A stretch of DNA of 45,700 nt from Mesorhizobium muleiense (GTDB taxonomy: Bacteria; Pseudomonadota; Alphaproteobacteria; Rhizobiales; Rhizobiaceae), in contig NZ_FNEE01000035.1 in the NCBI RefSeq assembly GCF_900099905.1, positions 1-45,700 of the forward strand, in the 5' to 3' direction. Below the pieces are notes generated by a model. The model was not told where the DNA came from, did no database searches, and saw only the letters and a list, made by a program, of their open reading frames with translations. The number at the start of each line of letters is the position of its first letter. The stretch's first letter is position 1. Positions 1 to 7,984 of the stretch are shown here, one piece after another. The translations under genes and the position numbers were made by a program.

Positions 1-275
<275 letters not shown>

Positions 276-343
276 CCCTATGCCCATCGTGAAAACGATG
301 GTTGGCACAGAAAACAGCTTCTCGAGCAACGTGCGCTTTGCCG

Positions 344-459
344 ACCTGGTGGTTATGGCGGAGCGGCTGCACCCGATCCCATTCCGAACTCGGCCGTGAA
401 ACGCTCCAGCGCTGATGGTACTTCGTCTCAAGACGCGGGAGAGTAGGTCGCTGCCAGGT
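344..459 (+). rRNA. rrf: 5S ribosomal RNA
   Basis: The 116-nt segment starts ACCTGG and ends CCAGGT, which form the terminal helix. Inside are the conserved 5S stretches CCCGATCCCATTCCGAACTC and GGGAGAGTAGGTCG. It lies about 70 bp after the 23S end in the same orientation and belongs to the same operon. Confidence 0.95.
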
Positions 460-525
460 CTGCAAAACGCACGTTGCAAAAATCCAGTCTTCTCCTTACA
501 AAACAGGCCCGCCAATCGGGAACTC

Positions 526-546
526 GGGCCGCGCAAGCGGCCCTTT
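526..546 (+). terminator. GC-rich hairpin between 5S rRNA and tRNA-fMet
   Basis: GGGCCGC (526-532) and GCGGCCC (537-543) form a perfect 7-bp stem closed by a GCAA tetraloop, followed by TTT. It may be a weak terminator or an rRNA processing hairpin. Since tRNA-fMet lies downstream in the same direction, processing or partial read-through is as likely as full termination. Confidence 0.45.
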
Positions 547-592
547 CAGTTGGCGAAAGCTTGATTCCAGTGAGCCAAGGCTTACTTCTGAC

Positions 593-613
593 GTTGACGC
601 GGGGTGGAGCAGC
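593..613 (+). repeat. Duplicated 5' end of tRNA-fMet (21-bp direct repeat)
   Basis: These 21 bp are identical to 697-717, which hold 5 bp of upstream sequence plus the first 16 bases of tRNA-fMet. The copies are 104 bp apart. This upstream copy does not continue into an anticodon arm, so it is a tRNA fragment and not a gene. Confidence 0.8.
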
Positions 614-701
614 GCCCCGTCCGCCCGCAAAGGCCGAAGGCCTCGAGGACGGACAAAACAAAAAGTCCGGGCTGCCCGGCCGGCATTCGCCGTCTGGTTG
701 A

Positions 702-778
<77 letters not shown>

Positions 779-781
779 AAC

Positions 782-814
782 AAAAACGGCCCGCATCACG
801 CGGGCCGTTTTGCG
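782..814 (+). terminator. Rho-independent terminator of the rRNA operon
   Basis: The arms AAAACGGCCCGC and GCGGGCCGTTTT form a strong stem with a short loop (ATCAC) 4 bp after the tRNA CCA end. The 3' arm ends in a T run. It should terminate the 23S-5S-tRNA transcript. Confidence 0.85.
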
Positions 815-942
815 TTTGCAGCCTGGCGCGCACGCCTTCTCCGGCGCGGAAGCGATCAGGCGGTCGAGTTGAGGTCGCCAACGGAGCGGTTCGATTGCCG
901 GAAGTGACGAAAGCGCCGCGATAGATGTTACCCATGGAACAA

Positions 943-2496
943 TCATGCCTGCAGGCCGGGTCCGAAGGTTTGGTGGTAGATCGCCTCGATCCGCTCCGCC
1001 TCGTCATCCGTTAGAGCGGCGAATTCCCTTTCACGGGCGCGGTTCGAAAGGCGGCCGCCGTTCTGATGAAGCAAGCGAAAGAGCAGATCGGTTAGACGCT
1101 CGGGCATGTCGATGAAGGCATCGACCTGCTGCCGGAACTGATCGTAGCGGCGCAGGAAGGCGGTCTCGTCGGGAATATCCTTTTCTATCGTCCGCCGGAC
1201 GCAGGCGTAGAGAAATTCGGCGTGGGGCGTCGCGTCGAAGAAGCGGTAGAAATCCCCAGTGTCGTTCAGGACGCGGACATTGAATTGCGGCGTCGGCTGC
1301 CATTCGATCAGCGGCAGCAGGCGCTGCGAATAACTCTCAAGCACGCCCCGGTACTCGTCGATTTTCTCCAGTATCGCGGCCGAAACAGGGGACACTAATC
1401 CTCGCGGGTTCAAGCCGCGCGCGGCAAGGACATGATGGATCAGGTAGCGGTGAATGCGGCCGTTTCCATCTTCGAACGGGTGGATGTAGACGAAGCCGAA
1501 TGCGAGGATCGCCGCGACGATGACCGCATCGAGGCTTTGGGCGGGGCCGCGGTCGAACGCGACCATGCCGTCGATCAACGATTCCAGGTCCTCGGGCCGG
1601 GCGCTGATGTGATCGGGCAGCGGCATGCGGTTGTCGCGGTCATGCCCGCCGACGAAGCCGCCCTCCTGCCGGAAGCCGAGCTTCACGAAGCGGGCATCGC
1701 CGAGCACGATCCTTTGCAGGCGCAGCAGTTCATCGCGGTCAAGCGGCTGACGACCGGCCTCGCCGATGGCGCGGCCCCAGCGCTGGATGCGGTCCTGCGG
1801 CGGACGCTCGCCCTCTATCGCATAGCTTGATCGCGAGTCCTTGAGCAGAAGGAAAGCGGCCGTCCGAGCAAGCAGGTCGCGCGGCACGTTCGCGACGATC
1901 GCCTGCGCACGCCGAGGCAGGTCGAGGCCGATGAATTCTTCAAGGGCTTTGGTGCGGAACACGAGCGGGCAGAAATACGGCGTGCCGGGCAGGTTGTCCT
2001 TCACGCGGTAGCGCGGAGCGGTCTTGCCCCGCGCCGCCCATTGCAGTTCGGGGTCGACAACAGGAACATAGCGTCCGGCGGTCGCGTCGGGGAGATCGAG
2101 GCGCGTGTCCGTCAGCCACTCATAGAGAAACCAGATCCGGCGGGCGTAGCTGCCGGTCGGGCTTTTGCGAACAAGCGCTTCAATCGGTGCGGTTCCGGTC
2201 GCCAGAAATAGCTGCTTGAGGATTGCCAGGTCCAGTCCTTCGTATTTGAGAGCGAAGGTCAGGTGGCCTTCAAGGGTTGAATGCGGCGCATGCCGGGGCG
2301 TCATGATGCGCCAGCCGTCCCGCTCGGTGATGCGGTGATGCTCGCCGGTGGCGGAGAGAGTCCGCGGCAGAGGCACGGCAAGCCCATAGGCCCCGATCAG
2401 CGCGCTGTAGCCGGCAAGAGTCGCGGTTTCAGGAAGGCGCAGTTCCTGAAAAACGTTCACCGGCCCTGAAAATTGATGCTCCTGCGGAGCAGCCAT
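943..2496 (-). CDS. Fic family protein (predicted AMP-transferase, class II)
   Basis: A 517-residue Fic-domain protein. Fic enzymes usually transfer AMP from ATP to a Ser, Thr or Tyr hydroxyl of a target protein. The core motif HPFEDGNGRIHR (about residues 339-350) is complete, with catalytic His, Asp and Arg. An inhibitory (S/T)xxxE(G/N) motif, SYAIEG at about 224-229, lies N-terminal to the core, which is the class II arrangement where a Glu blocks the ATP gamma-phosphate site. The C-terminal region after about residue 400 may be a winged-helix domain. ATG 2496 was chosen because GAGG lies about 11 nt upstream; an in-frame TTG at 2538 lies inside a palindromic operator and is less likely. 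It is single, with no partner antitoxin gene beside it. The target protein is unknown. Confidence 0.9.
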   Translation of the reverse strand: MAAPQEHQFSGPVNVFQELRLPETATLAGYSALIGAYGLAVPLPRTLSATGEHHRITERDGWRIMTPRHAPHSTLEGHLTFALKYEGLDLAILKQLFLATGTAPIEALVRKSPTGSYARRIWFLYEWLTDTRLDLPDATAGRYVPVVDPELQWAARGKTAPRYRVKDNLPGTPYFCPLVFRTKALEEFIGLDLPRRAQAIVANVPRDLLARTAAFLLLKDSRSSYAIEGERPPQDRIQRWGRAIGEAGRQPLDRDELLRLQRIVLGDARFVKLGFRQEGGFVGGHDRDNRMPLPDHISARPEDLESLIDGMVAFDRGPAQSLDAVIVAAILAFGFVYIHPFEDGNGRIHRYLIHHVLAARGLNPRGLVSPVSAAILEKIDEYRGVLESYSQRLLPLIEWQPTPQFNVRVLNDTGDFYRFFDATPHAEFLYACVRRTIEKDIPDETAFLRRYDQFRQQVDAFIDMPERLTDLLFRLLHQNGGRLSNRAREREFAALTDDEAERIEAIYHQTFGPGLQA

Positions 2497-2518
2497 GAAA
2501 ACCGTACCTCGCGTTCGA

Positions 2519-2541
2519 ATTTTGGTACGATCCACCAAAAT
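2519..2541. promoter_or_regulatory. Palindromic operator candidate in the fic leader
   Basis: ATTTTGGT (2519-2526) and ACCAAAAT (2534-2541) are a perfect 8-bp inverted repeat around a 7-bp spacer. It lies just downstream of the predicted fic start point and 23-45 bp upstream of the fic ATG, where a bound repressor would block transcription. No DNA-binding protein is encoded next door except RpiR, so the binding protein is unknown; autoregulation by the Fic protein is possible. Confidence 0.5.
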
Positions 2542-2553
2542 CCCTGAAAAATG

Positions 2554-2582
2554 ATTCTAACTTATGAGAAATGATGCGTCAA
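2554..2582 (-). promoter_or_regulatory. Predicted sigma-70 promoter of fic
   Basis: On the minus strand TTGACG (complement of 2577-2582) and TAGAAT (complement of 2554-2559) are separated by exactly 17 bp. Expected initiation near 2547 puts the palindrome at 2519-2541 directly in the initially transcribed region. The region is AT-rich compared with its surroundings. Confidence 0.55.
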
Positions 2583-2678
2583 ATGCGTATCTCGCGAAAA
2601 GTGATTCTGAGGGTAGCTGAAAAACTGCTTGAAAATACTTTTTGCTGCTGGTCGGGTTCGTCTGTTCAGCCCGCGCCT

Positions 2679-3506
2679 CTACCGCAGGCTTTCCAACTCG
2701 CGGATGCGTTTGGCGCCGTCGGCCTCGAGCTGCCGGGTGACGGCGCCGATCAGCGTTTCGGCCACGACGAAAAGGGCTGCCGAAGAATCCCAGGCCGAGG
2801 GCACGGCGGTGCGCCCGGCGATGACATGGCGGGCAAAGCGGGCGATTGGCGACAGCCACTGGTCAGTGAACAGCACGATCTGCACGCCGCGCTGGTGTGC
2901 CGTCTCGGCGAAGCGGACCAGGCTGTCCTGGTAGCGCCTGATGTCGAAGATCACCAGCACGTCGCGCTTGCCCATGTCGATCAGCCGATCGCGCCAGACG
3001 CTTTCCTGTCCGGCGAGGTGAAAGATGTTGGGCTGGATGATGGCGAGGTGGGCGGCCATGTAGCGCGCCAGCGGATCGGTGAAGCGGCCGCCGATCAGGA
3101 AGGTTTTGCCGCGTCGGTCGGCAAGCTTTGCGACGATGTCGGCAAGCTGCTTGTCGGACAGGTGCCTGAACGTTTCGCGCATGTTGTCGAGCGTCGCCTC
3201 CAGCATCGGCGACACCGCGCCGCCGTTCGGCGATGGCGGGTTGAGAGTGCGCGATGCCGGCGACTGCAGTTGCGCCGCGAGTTCGTCCTGCAGCGCCGAC
3301 TGGAATTCCGGGTAGTTCTGGAAGCCGAGGCGGGCGACGAAACGCAGGATCGTCGGCGAGGAGACGCCAGCGGCAGCTGAGAATTCGGCGACCGTCTTCA
3401 GGCCGATCAGCGGATAGCTCGCGATCAGCGTCTGCGCTGCGCGGCGCTCGCCCGCCGGCATCGTGCCGATGCGGTCCGAGATCAGTTCGGCAATGCTCGA
3501 AATCAT
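2679..3506 (-). CDS. MurR/RpiR family transcriptional regulator
   Basis: A 275-residue regulator. The N-terminal region (about 1-75) is an RpiR-type helix-turn-helix, with AAAGVSSPTILRFVARLGFQ as the recognition segment. The C-terminal half (about 115-250) is a SIS-type sugar-phosphate-binding fold with FLIGGRFTDP and DVLVIFDIRRY. The start is ATG 3506, preceded by GGGGAAAAG; an upstream in-frame extension to 3689 would run through the promoter of the divergent gene. It is transcribed away from the amidohydrolase/permease/ligase genes, so it probably controls that locus. A tandem 17-bp repeat sits in the shared gap. RpiR proteins often sense sugar phosphates, but the ligand here is unknown. 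Confidence 0.88.
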   Translation of the reverse strand: MISSIAELISDRIGTMPAGERRAAQTLIASYPLIGLKTVAEFSAAAGVSSPTILRFVARLGFQNYPEFQSALQDELAAQLQSPASRTLNPPSPNGGAVSPMLEATLDNMRETFRHLSDKQLADIVAKLADRRGKTFLIGGRFTDPLARYMAAHLAIIQPNIFHLAGQESVWRDRLIDMGKRDVLVIFDIRRYQDSLVRFAETAHQRGVQIVLFTDQWLSPIARFARHVIAGRTAVPSAWDSSAALFVVAETLIGAVTRQLEADGAKRIRELESLR

Positions 3507-3531
3507 CTTTTCCCCATGCCCGGCCGTTTTG

Positions 3532-3565
3532 CCGAAATCGCATTTGACCCGAAATCGCGTTTGAC
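3532..3565. promoter_or_regulatory. Tandem 17-bp direct repeat, candidate RpiR operator
   Basis: CCGAAATCGCATTTGAC (3532-3548) and CCGAAATCGCGTTTGAC (3549-3565) are head-to-tail copies differing at one base. They start 26 bp upstream of the regulator's ATG. The second copy overlaps a -35-like TTGACA (3561-3566) that, with TATGAA at 3582-3587, may form the promoter for the rightward genes. Binding there would affect both directions. Confidence 0.5.
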
Positions 3566-3658
3566 AAAGCCGGACAAACTGTATGAAATCATCCACAGGG
3601 ACGCAATGAGGCAAAATACGTAACATACGATACAGCGCTCCCCGGGGACGACAGGATA

Positions 3659-4480
3659 ATGGAGACAGCACGGCCCGCCAGCCTTGCATCGCCTGAAGCC
3701 GTAGGGGTGACGAACCCCGGCGGATCGAGCCCTTTCGTGCTGACCTGCGACCACGCCTCCAATTTCCTGCCGCCGGAATTCGGAACGCTCGGCCTTGCTG
3801 CCAAAGAGCTTTCCCGCCACATCGCCTGGGATCCCGGCGCGTTGCCGGTGGCCCGCCGCATGGCCGCGGCGCTTGACGCGACGCTGGTCGAGACCCGCAT
3901 TTCGCGGCTTGTCATCGACTGCAACCGCCCGCTCGAGGCACCCGATCTGGTGCCGCCGGTCAGCGAGACTACAACCATTCCGGGCAATACCGGCCTGTCG
4001 CAAAAGCAGCGCGCCGCGCGCATCGCCCTGTCCTGGCAACCTTTTCACGATGCGGTCGCTGACATCATCAACACAAGGCTGGCGCGCGGGCTCGAGACGC
4101 GGCTGGTTTCAATCCATTCCTTCAACCCGGTCTACAACGGCAAGAGCCGGCCCTGGCACATCGGCATCATCCATGACGAGGATCGTCGGCTGGCAGCGCC
4201 GCTTGTCGCCGCGCTGCAGCGGCTCGCCGGCGTCACAGTCGGCATCAACGAACCCTATTCGCCGGCCGACCGTGTCTATTTCACGCTGGAACGGCACGCG
4301 CGCCCGCGGGAGCTACCCTGCGCGATGATCGAAATCCGCAACGACGAAATATCCGACGAAGCCGGGCAGCGAAAATGGGCGGATCTGCTCACGGGGATTT
4401 TTTCCGATCTCGAGCCGTCATCCGGATCCCAGGGATCTGGCCGGCGCGGGCTCGGCCATCCGGTGGAACCGGTCAACTGA
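3659..4480 (+). CDS. N-formylglutamate amidohydrolase family protein
   Basis: A 273-residue protein of the N-formylglutamate amidohydrolase family, zinc-dependent enzymes that hydrolyse N-acyl amino acids. Family features are the N-terminal VLTCDHASNFLP (about residues 23-34), where Asp and His are likely metal ligands, LVIDCNRPL (about 83-91), VSIHSFNP (about 150-157) and MIEIRNDEI near the C-terminus. It is the first gene to the right of the divergent RpiR regulator and lies 21 bp before the permease. In this context it may cleave the amide of a gamma-glutamyl or N-acyl intermediate instead of N-formylglutamate, as no histidine-degradation genes are nearby; that is inference. A second, divergent paralogue is at 38733-39689. 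Confidence 0.85.
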   Translation: METARPASLASPEAVGVTNPGGSSPFVLTCDHASNFLPPEFGTLGLAAKELSRHIAWDPGALPVARRMAAALDATLVETRISRLVIDCNRPLEAPDLVPPVSETTTIPGNTGLSQKQRAARIALSWQPFHDAVADIINTRLARGLETRLVSIHSFNPVYNGKSRPWHIGIIHDEDRRLAAPLVAALQRLAGVTVGINEPYSPADRVYFTLERHARPRELPCAMIEIRNDEISDEAGQRKWADLLTGIFSDLEPSSGSQGSGRRGLGHPVEPVN

Positions 4481-4501
4481 CAAGAAGAAGGGGACTTTCA
4501 A

Positions 4502-6016
4502 ATGGCAGGCGGTAATACGAAGCAAGTTGGCAGCGTCGCATACGCGAAGCGCGACAAATCTTATTTCGAGGACCGGCAACTGGTGCGTCACGCCAATGTC
4601 TGGCATCTGTGGGCGCTCGGCGTCGGCGCCGTCATATCCGGGCATTTTTCGGGCTGGAATTTCGGATTCGGGACAGGCGGCTGGGGCGGCATGCTGGTGG
4701 CCGGCATCATCATCGCCATCATGTATGTCGGCCTCGTCTTCTCGATCGCCGAGATGAGCCCGGCTTTGCCGCACACCGGCGCTGCCTACTCCTTCGCCCG
4801 GACGGCGATGGGGCCGTGGGGCGGCTTCATCACCGGGCTTTGCGAAAACGTCGAGTATGTGGTGACGCCCGCCGTCATCGCCTTCTTCATCGGCTCCTAT
4901 ATGGGAGGCATCTGGTCGGTCGCCTTTCCCGACTCCAGCGTCTGGCCACCACTCTGGTGGCTGGTGACCTATGGGCTGTTCCTGGCGTTGAATATTTTCG
5001 GCGTCGCGCTGTCCTTCCGCGTCACGCTGATCGTCACGCTGCTGTCGCTGGCCGTGCTGATTGTGTTCTGGATCAGCGCTATCCCGAGTATGGACTTTTC
5101 GCGCTGGGCGCTGAACATCGGCGTCGGCCCGGACGGAGCGGCGATGGAGCTTCCCGAAGGCAATGGCTCGATGTTCCCGTTCGGCTTGTCGGGCGTGCTG
5201 GCAACGTTGCCTTTTGCGGTGTGGCTGTTCCTGGCGATCGAGCAGCTACCGTTGGCGGCGGAAGAATCGGTCGACCCCAAGCGCGACATGCCGCGCGGCA
5301 TTATCGCCGGCATGCTGACGCTGATGGTCTCGGCCTTCATGATCGTGCTGCTCAACCCGTCGGTCGTCGGCGTTGGTTCGTTCAAGCTCGCGACTTCCGG
5401 CGAGCCTTTGCTTGACGGCTTCCGGGCGATTTATGGCGACTCGGGCGCAGTGCTGCTTGGCGTCATCGCGCTGATTGGATTGATAGCAAGCTTCCACACC
5501 ATCATCTTCGCCATGGGCCGCCAGGTCTATTCGCTGAGCCGCGCCGGCTATTTCCCGTCGGCGCTGTCGGTCACCCACAAATCGTACAAGACGCCGTATG
5601 TGGCGATGTTTGCGGGCGCCATCGTCGGCTTCGGCATCATGCTGATCATGTGGTTCGCGCTTGGCGGCGCTACGGCCGGTTCGCTCATCGGCTCGGTGTT
5701 GCTGAACATGGCGGTGTTCGGCGCGATGTTCTCCTACATCCTGCAGGCGGTGTCCTTCATCCTGCTGCGCCAGAACCAGCCAAACATGGAACGTCCCTAT
5801 CGCAGCCCGCTCGGCGTCCCGGGCGCCGTGCTGACGATCATCATCGGCGTGGTCACCCTGCTCTACCAGATTCAGGACGCGAACTTCACCAAGGGCGTGG
5901 TCTGGGTGGCGCTGTGGTTCGCCATCGCGATCGTCTATTTCGGGCTGGTCGGCCGTCACAAGCTGATCCTGTCGCCGGAAGAAGAGTTCGCGCTGGAGCA
6001 CGCGCAGAAAGCCTGA
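4502..6016 (+). CDS. APC-superfamily amino acid/amine permease
   Basis: A 504-residue membrane protein with about 12 hydrophobic segments, of the amino acid-polyamine-organocation superfamily. The first segment carries the glycine-rich LGVGAVISGHFSGWNFGFG, the substrate and sodium/proton site region in APC transporters, and resembles ethanolamine or amino acid permeases of the family. The start ATG 4502 follows AAGAAGGGGAC. It lies between the amidohydrolase and the glutamine-synthetase-like ligase and probably imports the amine handled by these enzymes. The C-terminal tail is short and charged. The substrate is not determined. Confidence 0.88.
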   Translation: MAGGNTKQVGSVAYAKRDKSYFEDRQLVRHANVWHLWALGVGAVISGHFSGWNFGFGTGGWGGMLVAGIIIAIMYVGLVFSIAEMSPALPHTGAAYSFARTAMGPWGGFITGLCENVEYVVTPAVIAFFIGSYMGGIWSVAFPDSSVWPPLWWLVTYGLFLALNIFGVALSFRVTLIVTLLSLAVLIVFWISAIPSMDFSRWALNIGVGPDGAAMELPEGNGSMFPFGLSGVLATLPFAVWLFLAIEQLPLAAEESVDPKRDMPRGIIAGMLTLMVSAFMIVLLNPSVVGVGSFKLATSGEPLLDGFRAIYGDSGAVLLGVIALIGLIASFHTIIFAMGRQVYSLSRAGYFPSALSVTHKSYKTPYVAMFAGAIVGFGIMLIMWFALGGATAGSLIGSVLLNMAVFGAMFSYILQAVSFILLRQNQPNMERPYRSPLGVPGAVLTIIIGVVTLLYQIQDANFTKGVVWVALWFAIAIVYFGLVGRHKLILSPEEEFALEHAQKA

Positions 6017-6037
6017 CCTGTCTCGGTATCTCAACTA

Positions 6038-6060
6038 CCCGGCCGCTTCCTGCGGCCGGG
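6038..6060 (+). terminator. Hairpin between permease and ligase genes
   Basis: CCCGGCCGC and GCGGCCGGG form a perfect 9-bp stem with a 5-nt loop (TTCCT), 22 bp after the permease stop. Only a weak T stretch follows, so it more likely tunes expression or stabilises the upstream mRNA than fully ending transcription. Confidence 0.5.
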
Positions 6061-6109
6061 TCCAGATTTGAACTCTCGAAGCGCCACAAAGGCGGCGGAG
6101 CTTGCAAGA

Positions 6110-7480
6110 ATGGCCGGAAATTTCTCGTTCGATCAGTTGAAAAAGGCGGTCTCCAGCGGTGAGGTCGACACCGTGCTGGCGTGCATTGTCGACATGCAGG
6201 GGCGGCTGGCGGGAAAGCGGTTCCTGGCACAGTATTTCGTCGATTCCGCCCATGACGAGACGCATGGCTGCAACTATCTCCTGGCCGCCGACATCGATAT
6301 GGAACCGGTGCCCGGCTACAGGGCGGCGAGCTGGTCGAAAGGCTATGGCGACTTCGTCATGAAGCCGGATCTGTCGACGCTGCGGCGCATTCCATGGCTG
6401 GAAAAGACGGCGCTGGTGATCTGCGACGTGCTCGACCACCACACCCATGACGACCTGCCGCATTCGCCGCGCGCCATCCTGAAGAAGCAGGTCAGGCGGC
6501 TGACCGAGCGTGGCTATCTCGGCTATTTCGCCTCCGAGCTCGAATTCTATCTGTTCAGCGAAACCTACGATTCCGCCCGCAAGAAGCACTGGCAGGGCCT
6601 CGACACAGCCTCGCCCTATATCGGCGACTACCAGATCGGCATCACCACCAAGGAAGAAGGCGTCATGCGCCGGCTGCGCAACGAGATGCAGGCGGCCGGC
6701 ATTCCGATCGAGAACTCCAAGGGCGAGTGGGGTCCGGGCCAGGAAGAAATCAATGTCCGCTATGCCGAGGCGCTCGAGATGGCCGACCGCCACGTCATCC
6801 TGAAGAACGGCGCCAAGGAAATCGCCGAGTCCGAAGGCAAGGCGGTCTCGTTCATGGCCAAGTACAATTACGGGCTGGCCGGCAATTCCAGCCATATCCA
6901 CAATTCGCTGTGGAGCGCCGACGGCGAGACGCCGCTTTTTTACGACAGAAAGGCCGAATGGACACTGTCGACGCTCGGCCAGCAATGGGCGGCGGGCCAG
7001 CTCAAATATGCCAGGGAATTCACCTGGTTCCTGGCGCCCTACGTCAACTCCTACAAGCGCTTCCAGGCCGGCACCTTCGCGCCGACCAAGATCATGTGGA
7101 GCGAGGACAACCGCACCGCCGGTTTTCGCCTGTGCGGCGAGGGCACCAAGGGCATCCGCATGGAGTGCCGCATCGGCGGCGCCGACCTAAACCCCTATCT
7201 CGCCTTCGCCGCGCTGATCGCGGCCGGCCTTGCCGGCATCGATGAAAAGCTTGAACTGCAAAAACCCTTCGTCGGCGATGCCTATCAGGCCTCGCAGCTG
7301 CCGGAAATTCCGAAGACCCTGCGTGACGCCACCGAGACGCTTGCGAAATCGGAGATGCTGAAGCAGGCGCTCGGCGACGGCGTGCTCGAGCATTATGTCC
7401 ATACGGCGCACTGGGAGCAGTTCGAATACGACCGCCGCATTACCGATTGGGAACTGCACAGGGGGTTCGAGCGTTATTAG
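6110..7480 (+). CDS. Glutamine synthetase family protein (predicted gamma-glutamyl-amine ligase)
   Basis: A 456-residue member of the type I glutamine synthetase superfamily, which joins the glutamate gamma-carboxylate to an amine using ATP. Visible are the ATP/metal region ASELEFYLFSETY (about 142-154), AGNSSHIHNSLW (about 262-273) with the nucleotide-binding His, and the late signature EDNRTAGFRLCGEGTKGIRM. It lacks the adenylylation-site region of housekeeping GlnA and resembles the PuuA/FluG/IpuC-like side group. The start is ATG 6110 after GGCGGAG; an in-frame TTG at 6068 is less likely. Between an amine permease and two dehydrogenases, it probably gamma-glutamylates an amine or amino alcohol. 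Confidence 0.85.
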   Translation: MAGNFSFDQLKKAVSSGEVDTVLACIVDMQGRLAGKRFLAQYFVDSAHDETHGCNYLLAADIDMEPVPGYRAASWSKGYGDFVMKPDLSTLRRIPWLEKTALVICDVLDHHTHDDLPHSPRAILKKQVRRLTERGYLGYFASELEFYLFSETYDSARKKHWQGLDTASPYIGDYQIGITTKEEGVMRRLRNEMQAAGIPIENSKGEWGPGQEEINVRYAEALEMADRHVILKNGAKEIAESEGKAVSFMAKYNYGLAGNSSHIHNSLWSADGETPLFYDRKAEWTLSTLGQQWAAGQLKYAREFTWFLAPYVNSYKRFQAGTFAPTKIMWSEDNRTAGFRLCGEGTKGIRMECRIGGADLNPYLAFAALIAAGLAGIDEKLELQKPFVGDAYQASQLPEIPKTLRDATETLAKSEMLKQALGDGVLEHYVHTAHWEQFEYDRRITDWELHRGFERY

Positions 7481-7483
7481 AAA

Positions 7484-7500
7484 GATAGTAAGATACTATC
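7484..7500. promoter_or_regulatory. Inverted repeat upstream of toxin-antitoxin pair
   Basis: GATAGTA (7484-7490) and TACTATC (7494-7500) form a perfect 7-bp palindrome with a 3-bp centre, 41 bp before the antitoxin ATG and 4 bp after the preceding stop codon. The stretch is much more AT-rich than its surroundings and contains -10-like TAAGAT and TACTAT. It fits an autoregulated toxin-antitoxin operator. Confidence 0.55.
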
Positions 7501-7540
7501 AATACCTTGACCGAAAATGCGGCTTGAGCTAGGTTGTGCG

Positions 7541-7984
7541 ATGACCGAAGGAACCAAATACCATCCGCTTTTCGAGCATCTCCTGTTCTCGGGCCAGGGC
7601 CAGATGTCGATGAGCTTCGCAGAGATCGAGCAAGTTATCGGTGGCCGCTTGCCGCCGTCGGCACGACAGCGGGAGGAATGGTGGGCGAACAGCCCGAGCG
7701 GGCACAGCCAGGCGCGCGCCTGGTTGCGAGCAAACTACCGGGCGTCTCGTGTCGATCTTGCGAACGAGCGGGTGGATTTCAAACTGGAGGGATGGCCCGA
7801 AGGTTATCGAAAGCCGAATATGGCTACCACAGACAAGACTCGTTCGGGAATGGCGGAACCAGCGCAGGCCAGCTACGAACTTCCGCTGGGAAATACCGAC
7901 CATCCTCTTTTCGGCATATGGACAGGCAAGGTCACGCTTCTCAAAGGACATGATTACACGAGGCCGGCCTTTGAGCTGCCGTGA
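7541..7984 (+). CDS. DUF7662-type protein, probable antitoxin
   Basis: A 147-residue protein. The N-terminal about 80 residues match the DUF7662 pattern as I recall it: YHPLFEHLLFS, SFAEIEQVIGGRLPPSA, then REEWWANSPSG and RAWLRANY. The C-terminal part carries DHPLFGIW and looks like an extended toxin-binding tail. Its stop overlaps the GTG start of the PIN gene by 4 bases (GTGA), so the two are translationally coupled, and a palindrome lies upstream. The antitoxin role is inferred from that pairing. ATG 7541 has an AGG 8 nt upstream; an ATG at 7517 has no visible ribosome site. It interrupts an otherwise co-directional metabolic cluster. Confidence 0.7.
   Translation: MTEGTKYHPLFEHLLFSGQGQMSMSFAEIEQVIGGRLPPSARQREEWWANSPSGHSQARAWLRANYRASRVDLANERVDFKLEGWPEGYRKPNMATTDKTRSGMAEPAQASYELPLGNTDHPLFGIWTGKVTLLKGHDYTRPAFELP

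Noticed and set aside
598..613. Second tRNA-fMet gene
   Set aside because: Only the first 16 bases match; no anticodon arm or T-arm follows.
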